Notes under the pieces: model-generated
Databases searched by the model: none
What the model was told of the DNA's origin: nothing
The model's input: the letters and a program-made list of their open reading frames with translations, nothing else
NCBI RefSeq assembly: GCF_963169125.1
Contig: NC_084795.1
Location: 257,419,042 to 257,483,041, forward strand
Reading direction: 5' to 3'
Source: Humulus lupulus
Taxonomy: Eukaryota; Streptophyta; Magnoliopsida; Rosales; Cannabaceae
Length of the DNA stretch: 64,000 nt
Shown here: piece after piece, positions 46,875-58,903 of the stretch
How positions within the stretch are numbered: the stretch's first letter is position 1
Layout: each line of letters begins with the position of its first letter
Made by a program: the position numbers and the translations under genes

Positions 46875-48117
46875 TGTAACGCCCTACTTCCTTATAGTCG
46901 TTACTAAGTGAGTTTAAAAACTTGCTTTTATCTCGCTAATCGAGGTTTTAGATCAAACAGTGTAATTAAGCTATAAACAGAGGAAAAACCTTAGAAATAG
47001 TAGTTTCCATGGAAAATCATAAAAGGTTTACACTTGGGATCCCAAAATACAGTTTAGAAATGTTTAAAACATATTAATTAAACCACGTCGACTAGACGAC
47101 AAAATCAGAATTTGTTTACAGGCATCTCCCAAAATTCTCTGGCCGTGGCAACCAGGCTGGCCAAACATTTACACGTCGTCCCACGCCTGCTTACTCATGG
47201 TTGGTTGATCTTCTCTTTACCCTCACCTGCACCACAGAGCATCTGTGAGCCGAAGCCCAGCAAGAGAACCCACACACAAATAACATATGCAACACATAAA
47301 TCATGCATATAAATAGGCCACCAATTGGCAAAACGTTGACCAAGCCCTGGATTCACGGACCACGCCGTGAGGATATCCCAGGTATCCTTCTAGGGACTCG
47401 CCCTGGCAACTCGCACTCCACGTGCTCAACGCTGCTCCCGGCCCCTTGCCGTTCTCGGCCTTGCACTCAACGTGCCCAGTGCCATTCCCGACCCTTCGCC
47501 GTTCTCGGTTCACACCGCTCCCGGCTCAAGCCAACCATTCACATCACAATATACATAGCATAACAAGCAAGTATAGAATTCTAGCATAATCAGATAAAGG
47601 GCTACACCTTGCAGTTCTAACATATTGGGTTTGGCCCTGCATATCAACCCATTCAAACACATTGGGCTCAGCCCTGCACACAAGCTCTATGGGAACAAGG
47701 GTTCTCTTACATGAGTTCCGAGCTTTCCGAGCACCGTTGTCCCGAGCACAGTCCTCTAACTGGAGCCTAGCCGAAATCCCTAGTCACAACACATTACCAA
47801 TATCCAGTCATCAAGTTCTAATCCAATGAATAACTTCGAGCCACAACCCTAACCTCCGGAACCTTGAATTCTATCAATCTGGGTGATAAAATCCATCCCG
47901 AGCCTTAACCATTGAATTTCCAAGCCTAAACACCATTAAAAATGTAAACTAGCACTAAGGGCAGCGGCCCCACCCTCAAGAGCCGCGGCTAGCCTCAAAA
48001 CAAAGGCTAGCACCACACTGACCCCCACACGGGCTGCGGCGCGCCCACCAAGCGCCACGGCACGCATGAACCTTCTCGGCCTACCATGGCCGAGCACACA
48101 CACGGGCCGCGACGCAC
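46875..48117 (-). repeat. 3' LTR of C, distal part only
   Basis: It aligns with 50835 to about 52072 of the intact LTR with a few differences per hundred bases and small indels (for example 47331 against 51291). The match ends after CGGGCCGCGACGCAC at 48117. Confidence 0.85.
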
Positions 48118-49404
48118 GGTTATTATTGATGCATGTTGGTTGGTTATTATGTATGAGACATGCATGGTTATTATTGATGCATGTCGGTTGATTGTTATGT
48201 ATGACATGCGTGGTTATTATGATGCATGTTGGTTGATTAATGAGTATGACACGCGTGGTTATTATTGAAGCATGTCGGTTGATTACTATGTATGACATGC
48301 ATGGCTATTCTTGACGCATGCTGGTTGACTATTAAACGTGACATGCATGGCTGTTATTGGTGCATGATAGATTGCTGGATTTATTGCATATGATGCATGA
48401 GAAACATGTGATTGGGACATGCCTTATATACTGAGTATGATATCGTTCAGAGCTTGAGTCTTTGTGTTGATGCATGGCCCTAATAGTACTAATACCTGTT
48501 TAGTAAGCATGCTAAATACCTCGTTTATGGATATGGAATATGTGATATGTGATTGGTGGCATGTCTTACTAGTGAAAGACACTGACTATTCAGGGACCGA
48601 CTCTAAAGTCGAGAATCACGCATTGAATGGCTCTATGGAATTAATGCTAGACCGACCCTAAAGTCGAAGAACTTATAAGCGCTTTCCTGGTCTACGACCA
48701 GATGACTATAGCCAAGGTATATGACCTCGGTGACCGTTTGTCACATGGCTAAGGGACGTTGTCCATAGTTTCGACTCTAGAGTCGTGAGGAAGGTTATGT
48801 TGGTGACTAATCACCTTGCACCTGTCCTAATCAAACTTAAGGAAGAATCACTTATCAGTTAAGCTCTGGTGACCCTATCGTCACATGGCTAGAGGGAGCG
48901 ATGCTCATTATTGTGACTTTTGGCTATTGTCACCTATTTGCTTGGACTGATAGTCCCGAATGGTTATTATGATCGTTGTTGATATTATATCATGCTCTAC
49001 TGTGTTTTCTTGCTGGGCTTTGGCTCACGGGTGCTATGTGGTGCAGGTAAAGGAAAGAGGAAGCTGGACCATCATAGTGTTGAAGATCTTAGGTGATGGC
49101 GTGTACATATGCAACTGCTCGACCGCCACGGCCGAGGTTTAAAGTCGAACTAGGGTTGAACCCTGTTTTGCCGCTTAGAACGGCCTGTTGTAAATGTTTT
49201 CTGTAATAGACTCTGAAACTTTATTTTCGGGATCCCAATGTATATATTAAACGTTTTAGTGAAATGTTACATCCTAACCAAATTTTTAATCCCTAAACCG
49301 CTAATCATACTTAGTTTCACGATTTTGGCCAAATGACTCGATTAGCGAGTTTAGCACTATTTACAAGGCACACCGTAACGGTCCCTGGAGTTTGGGGCGT
49401 TACA
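48118..49404 (+). repeat. A4: inverted partial family-A LTR
   Basis: It is the reverse complement of about 2373-3790 of A1, sense plus. It starts inside the minisatellite (about five units, 48118-48350), includes the conserved 60-codon frame (48960-49142) and ends GGGGCGTTACA exactly where the internal part of C begins. It has no target duplication of its own. Confidence 0.85.
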
Positions 49405-50834
49405 CATCCTCTCCCTCAAGTGCATACCAAGTACCCTCCTTGGTTCCCATCACCATCTTGATAACTACCTTTTCAATCAAGATCCTTTCCAATTACAAAT
49501 CAGGTGCCCTAGCACTATCTGGGGTCCTTCTACCTCAAAAATTGATAATTTTTCCTTACTGAATTCTATCAATAGAAGCACTGTCTTTCACATCCCTTGC
49601 CCCGTAGCACTCATGCTCTTTACCTCATTCCACAAATCTCAAATAACTTGGCTCTCTCCGCCACTCAAATACCATCGAAGATCTAATACACTGGAGCGGC
49701 CCTAACACCCTGAACCATTCCAGAATTCAATCCCTACATAGGTCATTATTTCCAACCACCACCACTTGCATAAATTTCCAAAGTAAGGTACCCAACCCCT
49801 TACACTTACTAACACAGGTTATCATTGTCTTATCATTTCAAGTCGAGCTCATAGATTTATTAATCTCCTCGTCCTTATAACTTCTTTTATCGAGTCCCCA
49901 TTTGAGTTCTTTCCAATCCATCACGCCAATATCTCAACCTGAACACCACTTTCTAGTGTCCTCCTGTCACAAGTACTTAGCACAATCCTTTAGTTATGAC
50001 CTTTCACCTTTATATAACCCAGAATGAAGTTAGCTTTGTCCATCCACTAAACAATTCCTAGACAACCCAAACTTTCCTCTCCAACCAGAGGTTAACACTT
50101 CTTAAACCTTCCAGTTAATATTCTTTATCTGTCTGTATCATTATACTGTACCGATACCATTTACTCATATGCTAGCGGACATCTCCAGACTTTCAGGGTA
50201 GATGGAAATTTCCAACCCCAACTACCATCTACAGCTCTCTTGTACTACGATACCAGGTCTACCTAACCATCCCGGATGCAAACCATCTGAGTTCATCCGC
50301 CACCGCTGACTAAACTTCTCTACCTTGAGGTTCACACTCCGAACCAAACCACATCCAGGTCCAAAAATCATAATATTCATACACACATAAAGCATATTAA
50401 ACCAAATCCACAATACCAAACATTTAGCTACCCAATTATACCACAACTAAGTATATTCATGTTTCACTATGCCTCCTACAGGCCAATAAACAGATATCAC
50501 ATATGGATTCAATTTAGGCAGTTAACCACACACAATCATTATGCAAACCATTATCCCAATATTCATCCACATGCATTAGCAACGCTATTCAGCACACTTT
50601 AATCTCTTCATGCAATAATCAAGGGCCAGGCCCTATCAGTATCTCATGCATATGTTAATTCGTTCATCATGCTCTATATATAAAATAAGCAGGCAAACAG
50701 GGCATTCAAATACATATTCAGACATATTAACCAATCCTATCAACCAACCCTGAGTTAAGCCTGTCACTGACTGCGTATGTACATATTCGGTCAATCTCCA
50801 GAACCAATAACCTTGGCTCCCTCGGATACCAAGT
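49405..50834 (-). other. Internal region of C: polypurine tract, non-coding sequence, primer-binding site
   Basis: At the left end the minus strand reads TTGAGGGAGAGGATG just before the LTR start, a good polypurine tract. At the right end TGGTATCCGAGGG (50819-50831) follows the LTR by three bases and resembles the initiator tRNA-Met site TGGTATCAGAGC. No ORF above 75 codons and no retrotransposon protein motif was seen between them. Confidence 0.7.
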
Positions 50835-53027
50835 TGTAACGCCCTACTTCCTTAGAGCCGTTACTAAGTGAGTTTAAAAACGTGCTTTTATCTCGCTAAT
50901 CGAGGTTTTAGATCAAACAATGTAATTAAGCTATAAACAGAGGAAAAACCTTAGAAATAGTAGTTTCCATGGAAAATCATAAAGGTTTACACTTGGGATC
51001 CCAAAATACAGTTTAGAAATGTTTACAACATATTAATCAAACCAAGTCGAGTAGACGACAAAATCAGAATTTGTTTACAGGCATCTCCCAAAATTCTCTG
51101 GCCGTGGCAGCTAGGCTGGCCAAACATGTACACGCCGTCCCACGCCTGCTATACTCATGGTTGGTTGATCTTCTCTTTACCCTTACCTGCACCACAGAGC
51201 ATCTGTGAGCCGAAGCCCAGCAAGAGAACCCACACACAAATAACATATGCAACACATAAATCACGCATATAAATAGGCCACCAATTGGAAAAACACATAC
51301 GGCCTAGCCGTCCCAGGAATTTACCAAGCCCTGGATTCACGGACCACGCCGTGAGGATATCCCAGGTATCCTTCTAGGACTCGCCCTGGAAACTCGCACT
51401 CCACGTGCTCAACGCTGCTCCCGACCCCTTGCCGTTCTCGGCCTTGCACTCAACGTGCCCAATGCCGTTCCCGACCCTTCGCCGTTCTCGGTTCACACCG
51501 CTCCCGGCTCAAGCCAACCATTCACATCACAATATACATAGCATAACAAGCAAGTATAGAATTCTAGCATAATCAGATAAAGGGCTACACCTTGCAGTTC
51601 TAACATATTGGGCCCGACCCTGCATATCAACCCATTCAAACACATTGGGCTCAGCCCTGCACACAAGCTCTATGGGAACAAGGGTTCTCTTACCTGAGTT
51701 CCGAGCTTTCCGAGCACCGATGTCCTGAGCACAGTCCTCTAACTGGAGCTTCGCCGAAATCCCTAGTCACAACACATTACCAATATCCAGTCATCAAGTT
51801 CTAATCATATGAATAACTTCGAGCCACAACCCTAACCTCCGGAACCTTGAATTCTATCAATCCGGGTGATAAAATCCATCCCGAGCCTTAACCATAGAAT
51901 TTCCAAGCCTAAACACCCTTAAAAATGCAAACTGGAACTAAGGGTCGTGGCCCCACCCTCAAGAGCTGCGGCTAGCCTCAAAATAGAGGCTAGCACCACA
52001 CTGACCCCCACACGGGCCGCGGCGCGCATGAACCTTCTCGACCTACCATGGCCGCGCGCACACACGGGCCACGGCGCACCCCTCCTAGGGCCGCGACGCT
52101 CCCCACCGAACCCAGATTTTCCACCATTTTTCCACACCTTTCCTCAAGCTAATTCACCCAAAACTCACCTATCAAACCCAGATATTTAACACATACATAC
52201 CAGCTCAATATCAACACTAAAACCCCATCAAAATCTACTCCAAAACCCAACTAAGATACTCAAGAGCATGTCAAACTTAACTAGCATGCATATTCTAGCA
52301 AACCAGTAACAATTCTCAACATAATCCCAATAATTAAAGCTTACCTTGCTGAATTCAATCCATGTAGTTGATCCTCAAGCCTTAAGCTTCAAGCTCCTAT
52401 AATATCACAGCTGAATTCCCCTAGACCTTCAGGTTAATTCCCTTAGTTTTCCTTGTGTTTATCTTAGAGAGTGAATGAGGAAGGAAGAGATAAAACTACC
52501 CTTAGCTGAAAGAGAAGAGAGTGGGTCGGTTTCTATAGCTTCTAAACTATTCCTCTATTTTGTTTTATTCAGCTTAAGTTTACAGGTTACCTCAAGGGTC
52601 GGGGTACCAAAACGTCCCCGAGGGCAAAATGGTAAATTTTCCCAATATTCCCGTCTAGACATTCCATCCTCAAATATATCTCCAAATATTTATTTTCATG
52701 TCCCGATAATCCCATAACACACCTAGTACCCAAATTACCCCACCCCGAGTCCGAATCTCAACCCTGTTGTGACTCTCTGGCTAACCGCTCCCCAGGTCTG
52801 TCTAGGATCGTGCTGCACAGACATATCACATATATAACATATATCACATTCATGCCCCTAATATCCAGACGGGGCCCACATGCACATTTAACTCACTAAA
52901 CTTGCATCACTAACATATATCCACATTAATTCACCCATTAACACATTAAAGCACATTAAATCATTTATTGCCCTCCAGGCACACTAATCAAGGCCCTAAG
53001 CCCGATTAGCAAATTCGGGTCGTTACA
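50835..53027 (-). repeat. 5' LTR of C
   Basis: A 2193-bp LTR with ends TGTAACGCCC and GGGTCGTTACA on the plus strand. It is related to family A (shared GTGAGCCGAAGCCCAGCAAG segment and end sequences). A GC-rich palindromic block with GGGCCGCGGCGCGC lies at 51945-52110. Confidence 0.88.
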
Positions 53028-53032
53028 TATAG

Positions 53033-53286
53033 TGTAATTATCCATCATTGTATTGTATTTCTTCCAAGGTTTGTGAAACTCAAGAACCCTAGTTCTTTGA
53101 TCACTGCTTTGAGATTCAATCTTAATAATAACACTAAGTGGACGTAGGTCATTACCACCTTTTGGGGCCGAACCACTATAAATCCTTGGTGTTTTCTTCT
53201 CTTCCATTAGATTATCTTTCTTAATTGTCGTTTCATATTCAATCGTACATTTGACTCCGTGTCGTTGGCCAAATCGTGGGTCAACA
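53033..53286 (+). repeat. 3' LTR of Tat-II, second part
   Basis: Continuation of the LTR after C; it ends GGGTCAACA at 53286, followed by the TSD ATCAT. Confidence 0.92.
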
Positions 53287-53291
53287 ATCAT

Positions 53292-54611
53292 AAGTCATAG
53301 ATCATAAATCATAGGTCATAAGTCATATTCATAACTATAGGTCATAGATTATACTAACAAGTTAGATATAATAAAAAGATAAGTGTTTATACAGGGGTGG
53401 CAATTAAGCCCCGGACAAAAGTCCATCATACACCAGATATCACTTAGGTCCATCATAAAGTTTTGGCAACCGAGCCTACCGTACATAAGTCAGTCATACA
53501 TCATTGGACACCTTAGGTCCAAGCACACTTACCCCCTTATTGTACCTGAAATGTTAGGTCATACAAACATAAGCTAGATCATAAACTACATAAAGTAGGT
53601 CATAATACTAAACTACCTAATTTTCCTTACCAAAAACTGGAATATTGGAAACAAGAGCTGGATTAGAACTCCTAAAACCAAACATAAGAAACCATAAGTT
53701 TCTAAAGAAATGAAGTTGAAGAGAAGATCTAAACCATCGATATAAGAACTTACCGAAAACCTTATGTTTAAAAGGAATTGAATACCTAACCAAATGTCAC
53801 TATCATAAGTTAGGATTTGAAGAAAAATGAAAGAATAATAGAAACTATAGTGAACTAAACCTGAAGATAATGAATACCTTGGATAGCTTAGAACATCGAT
53901 CTACACCTCGAACACCGAAATAACACAAAATCTTAATTCCCAAGTGTTTATAAAAGCTTTAGATTTGAAAGCTTTAATCCTAAAACCCTAGTGTAGCACT
54001 CTAGAATAATCTTAGCAGCTTGGAGGCTCTAAACAATGCTTGAATGATGAATAAAATGGCTGAGTACTAGGTTCTATTTATAGAGTTCAAGGAGTGAAAC
54101 TAACTCCCATTTCAATGAATAAATAAATGATTAAAAATTGAATAAATTTGAATTATCTGTTCAACAAATGCCCAGAACTCGGTCAAAAACGTTCAGGAAT
54201 AAGTCAAGGTTGTTGAGGGCTGTTTCTAGTTTAGAATTGTACGAAATTCAAAAATTGGCCACTGGAGCCGATATATCGCCTAGGGTAGGCGATATATCGC
54301 CTCTACCATGATTTCGAGGGTTCGTGGTTTCGTTCGTGCGAAGTCGACGTGTTTTTCGTATCAATATAGGCAATATATCGACTCCTATAGCTGCAATATA
54401 TCGGCATACACTGATATTTTAAACACATTTTTGCATATTTCAGGATAATTTGAAATTGATTAAAACTACTTTGACTGAGTAAAACGTGATCCTAACAGAT
54501 AATGGAAGGTTCTAGAGCTTCTCGATCTTTCTTTTAATTAAACTATTTATCAAAAATACTTAAATCCTTAATAAACATGCTTGTGACAAGTGTCATGCTC
54601 TTAATTATTCT
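53292..54611 (-). repeat. 5' LTR of B, distal part
   Basis: It aligns with 26818 to about 28141 of the 3' LTR, including the TATA box and the GATATATC block (54267-54405). The last 225 bp or so of the LTR are missing, and copia leader sequence follows directly at about 54612. Confidence 0.88.
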
Positions 54612-55649
54612 AAAATTTATTAACAATGAACAAAAGTTAATTTAAATTTCATTTATCAACAATCAACTTAGTTTAGCTCATTTTGAAAAATATTAATTTA
54701 ATTTAAATAGGATTTATCAACAATTAACCAAAGTTAATTTAAATCTCATTTATTAAAAAAGATTTCATTAATTGGTTTGTAAAACGTGATATTTTTAAAA
54801 ATTTAACCAGTTATAAATTTTTAAAACAATTATCACTAGCTGTTTTTGAAAAAGATATCTTAAAAAGTTAAACAAATTCAAATATCCATAAAAATATCTA
54901 GTCATCAAATTTTCAAATTATTAAAATCCATAGAATAATGAGATAATATTATTTTAAAATAAAAGATTTAAAAAATATCTTTAATATCTGATAACTTAAT
55001 TGTTATATTTTAATATATTAAAATATTTAAAATTAATTAGCTAACCTATTTTTAAATTTGAATTTTAATTTTTGTAGAGAATATCTATTTTTAAAGATCA
55101 AACAACAAAAATATCGTATTTCAAAAAAGATATTTTTAAATAATAGAAAAAATATGATATTTTTGTATTAACCCATTAAAAAATACATTCAAAATTCAAA
55201 ATTTAAGAAAAAATTTACCGCAGGTCGCGGCCATGAAACTTGGTGGCCGTGACCACGCGAAGATTCTAAGAATTAGTCGTGCTCTGGCCATGCCCAGGGG
55301 TTTATGGTGGCCGCGACCACTAGACGTTGACTCCCAGGTCGCGACCAATGAAACCTGGTGGCAGCGGCCAAGACCAAAAATATGATTTAAATTTTTTTTT
55401 GTGTAATTTTTCAATCCAAAAATATTTTTTAAATAATTTTTACGATGTTATACACCAAATAAAACATTTATAAAAATTAATTGCATAGAAAACACAACAA
55501 AATAACCAAAATTTGCTAATAATCACATAAAAATCAATATGCTTCATAAAAAAGCATGAAATCCATCCAATTACTGAACACATCAAATAATTCAATTTTT
55601 ACCATGTTCCAGCATGAAAATAAAGATTACCAAAGTTTTTGAGGCCAAT
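54612..55649 (-). other. Copia D leader, part proximal to the 5' LTR
   Basis: AT-rich non-coding sequence with repeated ATATTTTAAA-like words (54840-55080) and a block of GGTCGCGGCC/GTGGCCGCGACC motifs (55219-55376). Adjacent to the LTR the minus strand reads ATTGGCCTCAAAAAC (55649 leftward), equivalent to ATTGGCCTCAGAGCC in copia E, so this is the primer-binding region. Confidence 0.75.
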
Positions 55650-57515
55650 TGTTGGGAAAACTTATACAAGATCTTGTTTATTTTCATGTAAATCATATAT
55701 TAAACAAATTAATATAAGAAAACCTAGAACATGTTTCTATAATTAAATTTAAACAAAAATAATGATAAGAACACTTACATTATATGCATCGGAAAAAATA
55801 ATTCATTCCTTCAATTTCTCTAACCCTTGAATCCTTTATGTCGCAGGGTATCACAAAGAAACTTAACCGATCTTCAATTTTCTTCACAACCTTCTAAAGT
55901 ATCCTTAGAATCACCTAGACTTGAGTGGGAAATTCTCAACACATGAGATGGATACAAAGAGAAGAAGAGAAGAGAATATTGAGGCTTAGAAAATGACTTT
56001 TGTTGTAGAGAGAGTCTGAAATCCTAAAGTGTAAAAACTAGATCTTCTGATCTTCTGTTCTGCTCCAGATCTTCTAATCATCTGTTTTCAACTCTCACTT
56101 AGCATTCCTTTTATAGGCTCAATTAGGTCACTTATTTAATTAAAAAATTAATAAAATAATAGGTAATATCAGCCATTACGTCGAAATTATCACGAGCTTT
56201 AGGCCCGCGAAATTTCTCATTTAATTATAAGCCCATTGGACTTAATATTAAGGCCTATATTATTTTCTATTGATTAATTAATTAAATCTTTTATCAAATT
56301 AATTATTTATAATTTGAACATTGATTTAAACTTATTTAATAGTTTAGAAACTAATTTATCTTCATTAATAAGGCTGCCATATAATATCTTTTCATCTCTA
56401 AATTGCATAACTTTGTAAAACTATCCAAAATTGACCTGGTCAACTTTGATAATTCTAATTGATAATCAAATCAATTAATTGAGATTATCTAGATGATTTT
56501 ATCCAAGGTACAGTGGGGACCATGTGCCTATGAAATCAAGCTCCAATAAGTTATCATAAATTTAACAAATAAATTTACTAACTTATTAATTCCTTGTGAC
56601 TCCACTAAAAACATAGAATCGCACTCTTGAATTCATAGAACGCTCTATAAGTAATATAGATATGTTATTAGTTAGCCATTGTTACAAATATAATTATCAC
56701 TCAATCCTCTATAGACGGTCTACAATGAGATGTGACTAAAATATCGTTTTACCCCTTATTGTATTTTATCCTTAAAACACTTAGCTCCTTGTAAATGATA
56801 TTTCAGTAAACTAATATTAATTACAAAAATGAGATCTCTATCATTTAGCACCTAGAACCAAACTAAAAGGAAACCATCGTTTTACTTCTTCATTAGAAGC
56901 TATAGATGTTCATATCTATGATTAACACTCCTACTCAATTATACTACTGAGTTCTCAAGATGTAAGTATGGGCTAGTCCATAGGGTAAGCTGGTAACGAG
57001 CTAGTCAAAGAACTCAAATAATACAATCAGTTAGAATACTAACCACTCAGAATTGAGATTGAATTGACTGATGGTAGACTGTATGATACGACTAGAATAG
57101 ATAATAACGATATGTTTACTTATCTTATCTACTGTCAATATCGCTCCAGTCCGATGTAACAAATATATCTGATCTTATCTACTTTGCTAATGTTTTGGAA
57201 AGAACATAACACTGCAATGTGTAAGTAGTTCATATCGTAGATTGGCAAGTCAGTGTAAATCCTGTGCACTGACTGATCTTAAGACTAACTTATTATGAAC
57301 ATATAATCATATTTATATTCCACTATGATTGCGTCACTAAAAATTAAGATTAGCTACATGCTCAAGATTTAATAGAAGTTTATATTAAACAAATAATCAA
57401 GAAAATAAAACATGTGAGCAAAGTGATTGACACGGTCAAAAAAGATTTCTATTCTTTTATAATAAAATGAGATTACAAAGAAATTGGATTTTAATTAGGG
57501 CATAAGATCCAAACA
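55650..57515 (-). repeat. 5' LTR of copia D
   Basis: A 1866-bp LTR, TGTTGGGAAAAC to GATCCAAACA on the plus strand, homologous to the left LTR over its whole length. It is followed by CGACC, the right target-site copy. Confidence 0.9.
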
Positions 57516-57520
57516 CGACC

Positions 57521-58898
57521 CACATGGGAGAGCAGCTTAGAGGAGAGGTCGGCTCCCTAGGCACCATCCTCATTATCCAGGTGGAATTCCGGGTCATGAG
57601 TTGAGGCTGAAAATTTGCGAACCACCTAGAGAGCACTAACTGGCCTTGTTGCGCCGAGGTCAGTGATTTTATTCCCTTTATCCTCAGAAGGGATCTTGTT
57701 GAAGGGTGGAGGAGGAGGTGGAGGAATTTTTAATTTTTGAGGAGGAGGAGTCGTAGGTTTTGGGGTTGGAGGAGTAAATAGTTCCAAGGAAGGAACTGTC
57801 TTCAAGATCTTGGCGGGAGGAGGCGCATCCTTTTTCGAGGACATGCGACCTCACTTTCCACCACGAGCCTTGAGAGGCATCCTGAGGATATCAACCATGT
57901 TAGAATCCATATCGTCTGCAAAACAAAAGGATAGTCATATTAGAATTGATCACATATCATTGCATTTAAAGTTAGCAAGTAAGAAGACCTAAATGGAAGA
58001 ACTTGACGTCCAAGAAATTTCTAAGTCAACTAAGGGTGTCTCGATAACTTGAGTGGGCTTCTCACTTGGGATTGATACCTTATTTCACAATTTGGGAGAT
58101 AATTCAGAGAGGTCTTGCCAATCATTCAAGCCATAGTAAAATCCTATGCCTTTCCATACTTTGTTAATGCTATAAATTGTTTAGGATTCGGCCAACCAAC
58201 TATCGTCTCTAAGAATATTAAAATATATCCCTGACCATGTCATAAAGTTGTTCTGGGGGTTACTAAAAGAGACTAGTACATTTGGCTCCTGTTCTAAAAG
58301 GGTGGGAGATCGATTAGACATATCTAGTACAACTTTACCCCCAGTCGAGCTCTGGGATGCCTCATCCTGAACCTCATTGTCGAATCTTGAGGGTTTGCCC
58401 TGGGCTAAGCTCGAACCCTTATTCCTCTTTTTCTTTGAAGGATCGAGAGGTTGGAAGTGGAACGTCTTCCCATCGGGCATACTTACGTGTCCCAGCATCA
58501 TCCGTAGACTCGCCTTCACCAAGGACACCTCATATGCAGAGCTTATCCTTGTGAAAAGGTAATGGAAGGACTGCTGGCAATAAGGAAGCCTCAAGATCTC
58601 ATTTTGATGATCCGTCATCTCCTTAGCTGGCTTCAGGCAGTCAAAATTGGATGTACAACATAAAATTATAATTATCTGAGCTTAAGGAAAAGGCAAAATT
58701 TAAGTTCGAAAACTACGGAGATGTGACTTACATAGATGGTAGAATGAATAGAACTTGGACGGTTCGAGGCCATTTGCCCTGAAAAACTAGGTCTTGAAGT
58801 TTGGAGGAGGGTGGGGGATGTTCTCGAATAGTTGCTTCTCTCAAGGCCAACTCGAAAGATAGTAGAATTTGTACCCACCTTTAGCTCGTATAGGGTTT
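57521..58898 (-). pseudogene. Remnant of a second Tat antisense gene
   Basis: ORFs at 58618-58181 (MTDHQNEILRLPYCQQSF ... LDPSKKKRNKGSS) and 57844-57626 (SSKKDAPPPAKILK, then a proline-rich stretch) have the composition of the linker exons of the Tat-II antisense gene. A splice acceptor TTTTGCAG at 57916 is followed by ACGATATGGATTCTAAC, matching the Tat-II exon 3 start ACATGGACTCTGAGAAC (MDSN.VDI against MDSENVFDI). A TGA just before the 57844 ORF fits a CGA codon. Its orientation fits the distal end of Tat-III; direct linkage is inferred. Confidence 0.5.
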
Positions 58899-58903
58899 CT
58901 TTT

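Larger units (their letters stand above)
46875..53027 (-). mobile_element. C: coding-less LTR element with one chimeric LTR
   Basis: A 6153-bp insertion with TSD TATAG. On the minus strand: complete 5' LTR (53027-50835), primer-binding site, 1.4 kb of internal sequence without ORF, then at 49404 an inverted piece of family A, then the distal part of the C 3' LTR (48117-46875). The two C LTR parts are very similar. Gag and pol are absent, so it was moved by another element's proteins or lost its genes afterwards. It is the youngest insertion in the nest. Confidence 0.82.
35414..53286 (+). mobile_element. Tat-II: complete Tat-type Ty3/gypsy element with antisense gene
   Basis: TSD ATCAT flanks it (35409-35413, 53287-53291). 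Order: 5' LTR, primer-binding site, gag, protease, RT, RNase H, second RNase H, integrase, antisense gene on the minus strand, polypurine tract, 3' LTR. Without nested element C its length is about 11.7 kb. Both LTRs are 613 bp and differ at about 28 sites by my count (about 4.6%). Gag and pol share one frame from 36794 to 42331, so a single Gag-Pol precursor is the likely original design. The insertion lies in the 5' LTR of B. Confidence 0.92.
26349..54611 (-). mobile_element. B: Ty3/gypsy chromovirus (Tekay-like), nested in D and itself invaded
   Basis: From right to left: 5' LTR (pieces at 33761-34127, 35315-35413 and 53292-54611), primer-binding site 33747-33758, leader, gag, protease, RT, RNase H, integrase with chromodomain, and 3' LTR (26349-28366). 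Removing the Athila-like solo LTR and Tat-II leaves about 9.2 kb, a usual size. The distal end of the 5' LTR is deleted by about 225 bp relative to the 3' LTR, and the right-hand target duplication is missing. All coding frames carry stops or shifts. Confidence 0.88.
16629..57515 (-). mobile_element. D: Ty1/copia element with both LTRs, interrupted by nested elements
   Basis: Both LTRs read, on the plus strand, TGTTGGGAAAAC...CAAACA or CCAACA. The right LTR (55650-57515) is followed leftward by a primer-binding region; the left LTR (16629-21351) is next to a purine-rich tract. The coding region (25394 down to about 21400) has copia order: gag, integrase, RT, RNase H. The flanks are TGACC (16624-16628) and CGACC (57516-57520), a 5-bp duplication with one C/T difference. 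Insertion A2 lies in the left LTR, and chromovirus B with all its passengers lies in the leader. Long LTRs of about 1.86 kb suggest an Angela-like lineage, a weak inference. Confidence 0.85.

Noticed and set aside
47936..48298. Minus-strand frame of 120 codons with repeated histidine/asparagine units
   Set aside because: It reads through the minisatellite of A4 and across the A4/C junction, so it is an artefact of the tandem repeat.
49405..50834. Host gene or hidden coding region inside element C
   Set aside because: No frame longer than 74 codons and no motif; polypurine tract and primer-binding site at its ends explain it as element C internal sequence.
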